This document shows positions 1 through 7,090 of a stretch of 7,090 nt of DNA, piece by piece. The stretch spans positions 1-7,090 of the forward strand of contig JAICWX010000394.1 in the NCBI GenBank assembly GCA_025934635.1, in the 5' to 3' direction. The notes under the pieces are model-generated. The model saw only the letters and a list, made by a program, of their open reading frames with translations, had not been told where the DNA came from and made no database searches. The DNA comes from Streptosporangiaceae bacterium. GTDB lineage: Bacteria > Actinomycetota > Actinomycetes > Streptosporangiales > Streptosporangiaceae. Within the stretch, counting starts at the first letter, position 1. Each line of letters starts with the position of its first letter. A program made the translations under genes and the position numbers.

Positions 1-721
1 CTGACCGCGTACATGCGCGAGCTGGCCGGCGAGACGGCCGCCTACATGCGGCCGAACTTCTTCACCAACACCCCGGACATCCTGAACGAGTACCTGCAGC
101 ACGGCGGGGAGCCCGCGTTCAGGATCCGGGCCGTGCTGGCCGCCATGCTGTCGCCGACCTGGGGTATCTACTCCGGGTACGAACTGGGCGAGAACGTGCC
201 GATCAGGCCGGGCAGCGAGGAGTACATGGATTCGGAGAAATACCAGTACCGGCCGCGCGACTGGGAGGCCGCCGCGCGGGACGGCCTGGGCATCTCCGGC
301 TACATCACCGAGCTGAACCGCATCCGGCGCAACCACCCCGCCCTGCACCGGCTGCGCAATTTGCGTTTTCACGGTGCCGACCAGCCCGGCATCATGTGCT
401 TTTCCAAGCGCGTGGATACTGTCCCTGCGGCCGGCCGGAGCGATACCGTTCTCGTGGTCGCGAACCTCGACCCTTACCAGACCAGGGAAGCCACGGTCTG
501 GCTCGATATGCCCGCGCTTGGCGTGGACCGCGAGTTCATCGTGACGGACGAGCTAACAGGCGAGTCCTACCGGTGGGGGCAAGCCAATTACGTGCGCCTG
601 GACCCGGCGACGCGACCTGCCCACATTTTCAGCATTACACCCACAGTGTTACCTCGACATCGGCCTGCCGTGCCTGATACGCACGAATCAGTACGAACCA
701 GTAAGACCAGGAGATCTTGCC

Positions 722-750
<29 letters not shown>
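1..750 (+). CDS. glgE: GlgE alpha-1,4-glucan:maltose-1-phosphate maltosyltransferase, C-terminal part (5' end outside window)
   Basis: GlgE transfers the maltosyl unit of alpha-maltose 1-phosphate to the non-reducing end of an alpha-1,4-glucan in the cytoplasm. It is a GH13-family enzyme. The frame is open from base 1, so this is the last 249 residues of a protein that is usually about 660-700 residues long. The segment RPNFFTNTPDIL, followed by EYLQHGGEPAFRIR and SPTWGIYSGYELGEN, is characteristic of GlgE. The Asp at bases 76-78, in NTPDI, corresponds to the transition-state-stabilising Asp of the family; the nucleophile and acid/base residues lie upstream of the window. A C-terminal beta domain follows (about bases 350-636) and ends with YVRLDPATRPAHIFSI, where GlgE proteins normally finish. 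Here 37 more residues, rich in Arg and Ser and with weak codon bias, run into treS and overlap it by 29 bp. That tail is probably stop-codon loss or read-through of a former spacer. The functional assignment is secure; the tail is not. Confidence 0.95.
709..713 (+). promoter_or_regulatory. Ribosome binding site of treS
   Basis: AGGAG stands 8 bases before the GTG at 722 and supports that GTG as the treS start. It lies inside the unusual 3' extension of the glgE frame. This fits the idea that the extension is former spacer sequence. Confidence 0.75.
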
Positions 751-2563
<1,813 letters not shown>

Positions 2564-2575
2564 CGTCGCGGTGAG

Positions 2576-2627
2576 CCGCTGGCCGTTTCCGGCAGATCCG
2601 GATATCCGGGACGAAAACGGCCAGCGG
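2576..2627. repeat. Nested inverted repeat in the treS-mak spacer, possible mRNA hairpin
   Basis: The arms CCGCTGGCCGTTT (2576-2588) and AAACGGCCAGCGG (2615-2627) are perfectly complementary over 13 bp with a 26-base loop. Inside the loop lies a perfect 12-bp palindrome, CCGGATATCCGG (2598-2609). An alternative pairing also exists: TCCGGG (2605-2610) can pair with CCCGGA (2635-2640), and this would compete with the outer stem. No T-run follows, so it is not a classical intrinsic terminator. It could be an RNA processing or stabilising hairpin, an attenuator-like switch between treS and mak, or a protein-binding site. The complementarity is seen directly; the function is inferred. Confidence 0.6.
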
Positions 2628-2668
2628 GTGTTTGCCCGGACCAGCCACGGGGAGTGTGGTAAGCGCTC

Positions 2669-4006
2669 ATGACTTTCGAAGACACACTGGCAACCTGGCT
2701 GGTCAAGCAGCGATGGTTCGCAGGCAAGGGGCGAACGGTCCACGATCTCGCGGTCGTGGCCGACACCGAGATCATCCCGGGTGACCCCGGCCTGCGGCAC
2801 CTGATCGTCACGGTCTCGCACGGCGCCACCTCGGACCGCTATCAGCTGTTCATCGGCTACCGCGCCCGGCTCCCGGCCCGGCTGCGGCACGCCCGGATCG
2901 GCACCCACGCGGGGATGCAGATCTACGACGGGCTGCACGACGCGGACCTGACCAGGGAACTGCTCGACGCGATGGCCGCCGAGCGTACCGTCGGCCTGCT
3001 CCGGTTCTGCCGGATGCCCGGGACCGAGATCGAGTCGGGCCTGGACAGCCTGGTGCTCACCGGCGAGCAGAGCAATACCAGCCTGGTCTTCGGCGAGTCC
3101 GCCATCTTCAAGGCGTTCCGCCGGGTCCACCCGGGGCCGAATCCCGACCTGGAGGTGGCCGCGGCGCTGGCCCAGCTGGGCTCGGAGCACATCGCCGAGC
3201 CGTTCGGCTGGATCGAGACCCGGATGGACGGCGCCACCACCGTGCTGGGCATCTTGTCCCGGTACCTGCGGGCCGCCTCGGACGGCTGGGCGCTGGCCGC
3301 GACCAGCGTGCGCGACCTGTACGCGACCCCCGACGGCACCCCCGCCTACGAGGCCGGCGGCGACTTCGCCGGCGAGGCCGAGCGCCTCGGCGCGGCCACC
3401 GCGCAGGTCCACCGGGACCTGGCCGACGCGTTCGGGCATTCCGAGCTCGAGCCGGAGGCCATCAGGGAACTGGCCGAGCAGATGTTCCGCCGGCTCGACC
3501 TGGCCGCCGCCGAGGTGCCCGAGCTGGCCCAGCACGCCGACAAGGCCGGCGACGCATACTCTCAGCTGGCCAAGCTGATCGAGCCGATCCCGGCCCAGCG
3601 GGTGCACGGCGACTACCACCTGGGCCAGGTCATGCGGACCCAGACCGGCTGGGTGGTGCTCGACTTCGAAGGCGAGCCGGCCAGCCCGCTGGCCCAGCGC
3701 CGGGCCCGGTCCTCCCCGCTGCGGGACGTGGCCGGCATGCTCCGTTCGTTCGACTACGCCGCCCGGCACCAGCTGATCACCCACCCGGAGGCAACCAGCC
3801 TCGCGGTCAAGGCGGGCGACTGGGTCCGCCGCAACGGTGACGCCTTCTGCGCCGGCTACGCCGCGGCCGGCGGTCTTGACCCGGCCGAGAACGCGGTCGT
3901 GCTGCGGGCGATGCTGCTCGACAAGGCCGTGTACGAGGTCATCTACGAGGCCAGGAACCGGCCGACCTGGGTTCCCATTCCGCTAGAGTCCATTGCCGAG
4001 CTGTAG
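2669..4006 (+). CDS. mak: Maltokinase Mak (Pep2)
   Basis: Mak uses ATP to phosphorylate maltose and makes alpha-maltose 1-phosphate, the GlgE donor. The 445-residue length is normal for a stand-alone maltokinase. The protein has an aminoglycoside-phosphotransferase-like kinase fold. The N-terminal cap opens with [10 protein letters not shown] (13-22), as is typical of the family. A nucleotide-binding segment follows ([11 protein letters not shown], 132-142, then IFKAFR with K148). The catalytic loop is VHGDYHLGQ (312-320) with D315 as likely base, and the metal-binding motif is VVLDFEGEP (329-337) with D332 and E334. [14 protein letters not shown] (351-364) is also conserved. The ATG at 2669 is the best start, because the in-frame GTG at 2654 meets a TAA two codons later. 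The only strong purine-rich site, GGGGAG at 2649-2654, is 14 bases from this ATG, which is unusually far. Translational coupling to an upstream frame ending in an ATGA overlap is therefore possible. It lies 105 bp after treS and probably in the same transcript. Confidence 0.95.
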   Translation: MTFEDTLATWLVKQRWFAGKGRTVHDLAVVADTEIIPGDPGLRHLIVTVSHGATSDRYQLFIGYRARLPARLRHARIGTHAGMQIYDGLHDADLTRELLDAMAAERTVGLLRFCRMPGTEIESGLDSLVLTGEQSNTSLVFGESAIFKAFRRVHPGPNPDLEVAAALAQLGSEHIAEPFGWIETRMDGATTVLGILSRYLRAASDGWALAATSVRDLYATPDGTPAYEAGGDFAGEAERLGAATAQVHRDLADAFGHSELEPEAIRELAEQMFRRLDLAAAEVPELAQHADKAGDAYSQLAKLIEPIPAQRVHGDYHLGQVMRTQTGWVVLDFEGEPASPLAQRRARSSPLRDVAGMLRSFDYAARHQLITHPEATSLAVKAGDWVRRNGDAFCAGYAAAGGLDPAENAVVLRAMLLDKAVYEVIYEARNRPTWVPIPLESIAEL

Positions 4007-4044
4007 TAGCTCCGGCAGCACCCCTCATAGATCGAGTGGCCGTC

Positions 4045-6465
4045 ATGACATCTGAAGATCCTCGCCGGGCCGACTCCAAGCAGGCTGACGCCGCCCCGCC
4101 CGGTCCCAGCCGGGGTGAGATCGAGCGGATTGCCGCGGGACAGCACCACGACCCGCACTCGGTGCTCGGGGCGCACCCCGGCCAGGACGGCGTGGTGATC
4201 CGCGCGCTGCGCCCGATGGCGGACGCGGTGGCCGTCGTCCTCGACGACGGCCGCAGGCTGCCCATGGAGCACGTGCACCAGGGCGTCTTCGCCGTCTCGG
4301 TGCCGGACGAGAAGGTGCCCGGCTACCGGATCGCCGCCACCTACCCCGGCGGCGCCGCCGAGGAGGTGCGCGACGACCCGTACCGCCACCTGCCCACGCT
4401 GGGCGAGTTCGACCTGTACCTGATCGGCGAGGGCCGGCACGAGGAGCTGTGGCGGGTGCTCGGCGCGCACGTGCGCGAGTTCGGCGCGGTCAGCGGGACC
4501 TCGTTCGCCGTCTGGGCGCCGAACGCGCACGGGGTCCGCGTCACCGGCGACTTCAGCCACTGGGACGGCCGCGCGTACCCGATGCGCTCGCTGGGCGGGT
4601 CCGGTGTCTGGGAGCTGTTCATCCCCGGGATCGGCGAGGGCACCCGGTACAAGTACGCGGTCTGCGGCCCGGACGGGGTGTGGCGGGAGAAGGCCGACCC
4701 GATGGCCAACGCGGCCGAGCAGCCGCCGGCCACCGCGTCGGTGGTGTACACCTCGCACTACACCTGGGACGACGAGGCGTGGATGACCACCCGCGCCCAG
4801 AGCGAGCCGGTGCGCGAGCCGATGAGCATCTACGAGGTGCACCTGGGCTCGTGGCGGCCCGGCCTGTCCTACCGGGAGCTGGCCGTCCAGCTGACCGAGT
4901 ACGTCACCGAGATGGGCTTCACTCACGTGGAGTTCCTGCCGGTCGCCGAGCACCCGTTCGGCGGCTCGTGGGGCTACCAGGTCACCTCGTATTACGCGCC
5001 GACGTCGCGGTTCGGCAGCCCGGATGACTTCCGCTTCCTGGTCGACGCGCTGCACCGGGCCGGCCTGGGGGTGCTGCTCGACTGGGTGCCCGGCCACTTC
5101 CCCCGGGACGAGTGGGCACTGGCCCGGTTCGACGGCACCCCGCTGTACGAGCACGCCGACCCGCGCCTGGGCGAGCAGCCGGACTGGGGCACGTACGTCT
5201 TCAACTTCGGCCGCACCGAGGTGCGTAACTTCCTGGTCGCCAACGCCATCTACTGGCTGGAGGAGTTCCACGTCGACGGGCTGCGGGTGGACGCCGTGGC
5301 CTCGATGCTGTACCTCGACTACTCACGCAAGGCCGGCGAGTGGGTGCCGAACCAGTACGGCGGCCGGGAGAACCTGGACGCCATCGCGTTCCTGCAGGAA
5401 GTCAACGCCACCTGCTACAAGCGGGTGCCCGGCATCACGATGATCGCGGAGGAGTCGACCGCCTGGCCGGGCGTCTCCCGGCCGGTGCACCTGGGGGGCC
5501 TCGGGTTCGGCTTCAAGTGGAACATGGGCTGGATGCACGACACCCTGTCCTACCTGAGCCAGGATCCCGTCTACCGCCAGTATCACCACAACGAGATCAC
5601 GTTCTCGCTGATCTACGCGTTCTCCGAGAACTTCATCCTGCCGCTGTCGCACGACGAGGTGGTGCACGGGAAGGGCTCGCTGCTGGGCAAGATGCCGGGC
5701 GACGAGTGGCGCCGGTTCGCCGGGGTGCGCTCGCTGCTGGCGTTCATGTGGGCCCACCCGGGCAAGCAGCTTCTCTTCATGGGCTCGGAATTCGCGCAAG
5801 GCAGTGAGTGGTCGGCGGACAACGGCCTCGACTGGTGGGTGCTCGGCTTCGACGTGCACCAGGGCGTGCAGAAACTGTCCCGCGACCTGAACGCGATCTA
5901 CCGGCAGACCCCGGCGCTGTGGCAGCTCGACACCTCCCCGGAGGGGTTCAGCTGGATCGACGCCAACGACGCGCCCGGCAACACGCTGTCCTTCCTGCGG
6001 TTCGGCGCGGTGCCCGGCACGGCCGGACCCGGCGCCCAGGTGGCCACCCAGGCGGACCCGGCCCAGATGATCGCCTGCGTGGCCAACTTCTCCGCCGTGC
6101 CGCACCAGGAGTACCGGGTGGGGCTGCCGCAGGCGGGCCGCTGGCGGGAGATCCTCAACACCGACGCGGCCATCTACGGCGGCAGCGGGGTCGGCAACCT
6201 GGGCGTCATCGAGGCGCTGCCGGAGCCGTGGCACGGCCGGCCCGCCTCGGCCACCATCACGCTGCCCCCGATGGGCGTGCTCTGGCTCACCCCGGAGACC
6301 GCTGAGGCTCCGGAGGTTACTGAGGCTCCGGAGGCTGTTGAGGCCCTGGAGGCTGCTGAGGCTCTGGAGGCTGCTGAGGCTTCGTCGGCGGCGGAGGCTC
6401 TGGAGACTGCGGAGTCCTCGCCGGCTTCGCCGGCTACCGGAGACGACGGATCGCCTGGCGCTTAG
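4045..6465 (+). CDS. glgB: 1,4-alpha-glucan branching enzyme GlgB
   Basis: GlgB cuts an alpha-1,4-glucan and rejoins the fragment by an alpha-1,6 bond, branching the polymer that GlgE extends. With the ATG at 4045 the protein has 806 residues. It has an N-terminal N1 module (about 36-115, beginning [10 protein letters not shown]), a CBM48 module (about 153-237, [22 protein letters not shown]), a GH13 barrel (about 262-637) and a C-terminal beta domain to about 752. Region I is DWVPGHF (346-352). Region II is [10 protein letters not shown] with nucleophile D416, region III is [10 protein letters not shown] with acid/base E469, and region IV is [12 protein letters not shown] with D537. The C domain has a Gly/Ala-rich insertion near 654-672. 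The last 54 residues are an acidic Ala/Glu repeat tail absent from shorter homologues. A GTG at 4036 is an in-frame alternative adding three residues. ATG is preferred because a weak GAG sits 8 bases upstream, while the GTG has no site. The spacing to mak (38 bp, or 29 bp from the GTG) indicates one operon. Confidence 0.96.
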   Translation: MTSEDPRRADSKQADAAPPGPSRGEIERIAAGQHHDPHSVLGAHPGQDGVVIRALRPMADAVAVVLDDGRRLPMEHVHQGVFAVSVPDEKVPGYRIAATYPGGAAEEVRDDPYRHLPTLGEFDLYLIGEGRHEELWRVLGAHVREFGAVSGTSFAVWAPNAHGVRVTGDFSHWDGRAYPMRSLGGSGVWELFIPGIGEGTRYKYAVCGPDGVWREKADPMANAAEQPPATASVVYTSHYTWDDEAWMTTRAQSEPVREPMSIYEVHLGSWRPGLSYRELAVQLTEYVTEMGFTHVEFLPVAEHPFGGSWGYQVTSYYAPTSRFGSPDDFRFLVDALHRAGLGVLLDWVPGHFPRDEWALARFDGTPLYEHADPRLGEQPDWGTYVFNFGRTEVRNFLVANAIYWLEEFHVDGLRVDAVASMLYLDYSRKAGEWVPNQYGGRENLDAIAFLQEVNATCYKRVPGITMIAEESTAWPGVSRPVHLGGLGFGFKWNMGWMHDTLSYLSQDPVYRQYHHNEITFSLIYAFSENFILPLSHDEVVHGKGSLLGKMPGDEWRRFAGVRSLLAFMWAHPGKQLLFMGSEFAQGSEWSADNGLDWWVLGFDVHQGVQKLSRDLNAIYRQTPALWQLDTSPEGFSWIDANDAPGNTLSFLRFGAVPGTAGPGAQVATQADPAQMIACVANFSAVPHQEYRVGLPQAGRWREILNTDAAIYGGSGVGNLGVIEALPEPWHGRPASATITLPPMGVLWLTPETAEAPEVTEAPEAVEALEAAEALEAAEASSAAEALETAESSPASPATGDDGSPGA
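6301..6420 (+). repeat. 18-bp tandem repeat, about 6.7 copies, in the 3' end of glgB
   Basis: Units of 18 bases start at 6301, 6319, 6337, 6355, 6373 and 6391, with a partial unit from 6409. A typical unit is GCTGAGGCTCTGGAGGCT. Units 1, 2 and 4 are close copies, unit 3 differs slightly, and unit 5 diverges after its first half. Because 18 is a multiple of three, each copy adds six residues of the pattern A-E-A-(P/L)-E-(A/V). The result is an acidic, probably extended or helical C-terminal tail. Copy number could vary between strains by slippage without breaking the frame. Confidence 0.85.
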
Positions 6466-6997
6466 CCCGGGCCATCTTGACCAGGTAAGCGGGTGTCGGC
6501 GGGACCCAGCCGAGTTGCCGGGCCATGCCGAGATCGTCGCGGTTGGCCCAGTGCTCGATGATCAGGCCGTCCTCGAGCCGGAACCAGTGCGACTGGGTCA
6601 CGGCGAAGGGCTGGCCGGTCGGCGGGAACACGCTGTCCACCGTGCCGTCCTCGGTGTAGACCGTCCACGGGGCGGTGTGCCGCCCGTTCATCGTGGAGTT
6701 CACCGCGACCAGGTCGCCGTCGGCCACGGCGTGGTGGATGTCGTAGTGCAGGCCCGCGAACGCGGCCCGCAGCCACAACGCGGTCGAGTAGAAGCAGGCC
6801 GGGCCGGGCACCCGCGAGGACGGCGGCTGGATCTTGTTCTCGCGGTCGACGGCGGCCGGATGGTAGAGCGGGTCGAACTCGGCCCGGTCCCCGTCGGCCA
6901 TGGCGTGAATGCTGCGCACCGCGACCGAGACCGGGTCGGCCGCTACGCTGCCAGCGGAGGGGCCAGCCGGAGAAGGGGCGGAGGAGCTGATGGTCAT
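6434..6997 (-). CDS. SnoaL/NTF2-like protein (polyketide cyclase-like fold), function unknown
   Basis: The 187-residue product resembles SnoaL-like proteins of the NTF2-like superfamily, small cone-shaped alpha+beta proteins that include polyketide cyclases, hydrolases and many uncharacterised members. Residues 1-20 are a Ser/Ala/Pro-rich leader without a hydrophobic signal peptide. The fold begins near 23 ([20 protein letters not shown]). The central beta strands include [17 protein letters not shown] (84-100). The most diagnostic segment is [21 protein letters not shown] (137-157), where an Asp of NRDDL corresponds to the position often catalytic in SnoaL. The tail is basic ([13 protein letters not shown]). 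AGGAG at 7003-7007 lies 5 bases before the ATG at 6995-6997 and fixes the start. The gene is convergent with glgB, overlapping it by 32 bp, and divergent from a probable TetR-family gene across a palindromic operator. Regulation by that repressor is likely. Context gives no link to glycogen metabolism, and the substrate cannot be deduced. Confidence 0.85.
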   Translation of the reverse strand: MTISSSAPSPAGPSAGSVAADPVSVAVRSIHAMADGDRAEFDPLYHPAAVDRENKIQPPSSRVPGPACFYSTALWLRAAFAGLHYDIHHAVADGDLVAVNSTMNGRHTAPWTVYTEDGTVDSVFPPTGQPFAVTQSHWFRLEDGLIIEHWANRDDLGMARQLGWVPPTPAYLVKMARAKRQAIRRLR

Positions 6998-7002
6998 GAC
7001 GA

Positions 7003-7007
7003 CTCCT
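7003..7007 (-). promoter_or_regulatory. Ribosome binding site of the SnoaL-like gene
   Basis: On the minus strand AGGAG is followed after 5 bases (TCGTC) by the ATG at 6997. This is a strong site. It abuts the palindromic operator, so a repressor bound there would sit immediately upstream of the translation start. Confidence 0.75.
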
Positions 7008-7034
7008 TTTAGATACAGTTTGACTGTATCTAAA
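7008..7034. promoter_or_regulatory. Perfect 12-bp inverted repeat, probable TetR-family operator between divergent genes
   Basis: The arms TTTAGATACAGT (7008-7019) and ACTGTATCTAAA (7023-7034) are exact reverse complements separated by three bases (TTG). The element is AT-rich in an otherwise GC-rich window. It lies in the 51-bp gap between the start of the SnoaL-like gene and the start of the probable TetR-family gene. Length, symmetry and position fit a homodimeric TetR-family operator that would control both genes and autoregulate the regulator. Promoter elements are not clear: a TTGACA exists on the minus strand at 7057-7062 but has no convincing -10 at normal spacing. TATCTA occurs in each arm as a possible -10. 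Confidence 0.8.
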
Positions 7035-7048
7035 GTTTGTGACCAGCC

Positions 7049-7090
7049 ATGACGAATGTCAAGCGGCCTTATGACGCGTCCGGGCGCCAG
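7049..7090 (+). CDS. Probable TetR/AcrR-family transcriptional regulator, N-terminal fragment (continues past window)
   Basis: The ATG at 7049 opens a frame that runs to the window edge and encodes MTNVKRPYDASGRQ. A short basic leader followed by RxYDASGRQ is common just before the first helix of TetR-family DNA-binding domains. The placement beside a dimer-type palindrome and divergent from a small enzyme-like gene also fits. No Shine-Dalgarno sequence is visible upstream, so translation may start from a leaderless or nearly leaderless transcript. The GTG at 7039 is out of frame and soon meets a stop. Only 14 residues are visible, so the family call rests on a short motif and on context. Confidence 0.6.
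   Translation, partial: MTNVKRPYDASGRQ

Noticed and set aside
2654..2656. GTG as an upstream start for mak
   Set aside because: Although in frame with the ATG at 2669, it is followed by TGG and then a TAA stop.
3943..5271. A 442-codon minus-strand open frame antisense to glgB
   Set aside because: It has the same compositional artefact, with no domain resemblance, while the opposite strand encodes a complete GlgB.
5323..6234. A 303-codon minus-strand open frame antisense to the 3' half of glgB
   Set aside because: Its composition is that of a shadow frame; glgB shows catalytic motifs and proper codon bias over the same bases.
6420..6434. GC-rich hairpin GCCGGC-TTC-GCCGGC as an intrinsic terminator of glgB
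   Set aside because: It lies inside the coding sequence before the glgB stop, has only six base pairs and has no following T-run, so a terminator call is not supported.
6338..7012. A 224-codon plus-strand frame opposite the SnoaL-like gene
   Set aside because: Its start is an Arg/Leu-rich out-of-frame reading of the glgB tandem repeat, and the rest is antisense to a gene with a recognisable fold and a good ribosome binding site.
7057..7062. TTGACA on the minus strand as the -35 of a promoter for the SnoaL-like gene
   Set aside because: No good -10 hexamer lies 16-19 bases downstream; AT-rich candidates in the palindrome are 24 or more bases away. It remains only a possibility.

Overview
The window is very GC-rich with strong G/C preference at third codon positions. 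It carries a glycogen/alpha-glucan gene cluster in the order typical of actinobacteria such as Streptomyces and its relatives, so the source is most likely a filamentous or related actinomycete. I cannot assign a genus. No rRNA, tRNA, CRISPR array, insertion sequence or phage gene was seen.

Positions 1-6465 are four co-directional genes on the plus strand: the 3' part of glgE (maltosyltransferase), treS (trehalose synthase), mak/pep2 (maltokinase) and glgB (branching enzyme). Together they encode the GlgE pathway. TreS interconverts trehalose and maltose, Mak phosphorylates maltose to alpha-maltose 1-phosphate, GlgE adds the maltosyl unit to an alpha-1,4-glucan, and GlgB adds alpha-1,6 branches. 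The catalytic residues of all three complete enzymes, and the one GlgE active-site residue inside the window, are intact. The close spacing suggests one operon: glgE overlaps treS by 29 bp, treS and mak are 105 bp apart, and mak and glgB are 29-38 bp apart. No convincing internal terminator was seen.

Positions 6434-7090 hold an unrelated unit. A SnoaL/NTF2-like protein gene on the minus strand overlaps the end of glgB tail to tail by 32 bp. It is divergent from a gene whose first 14 codons lie at the right edge and resemble the start of a TetR-family regulator. The 51-bp gap between their starts contains a perfect 12-bp inverted repeat, which looks like the operator of that regulator.

The core pathway is well described. 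The features that deserve a second look are a non-homologous-looking 37-residue extension of GlgE with poor codon bias and a TTA codon; nested inverted repeats plus a possible 33-codon coupled reading frame between treS and mak; an 18-bp tandem repeat that adds an acidic Ala/Glu tail to GlgB; and the SnoaL/TetR divergent pair with its operator.
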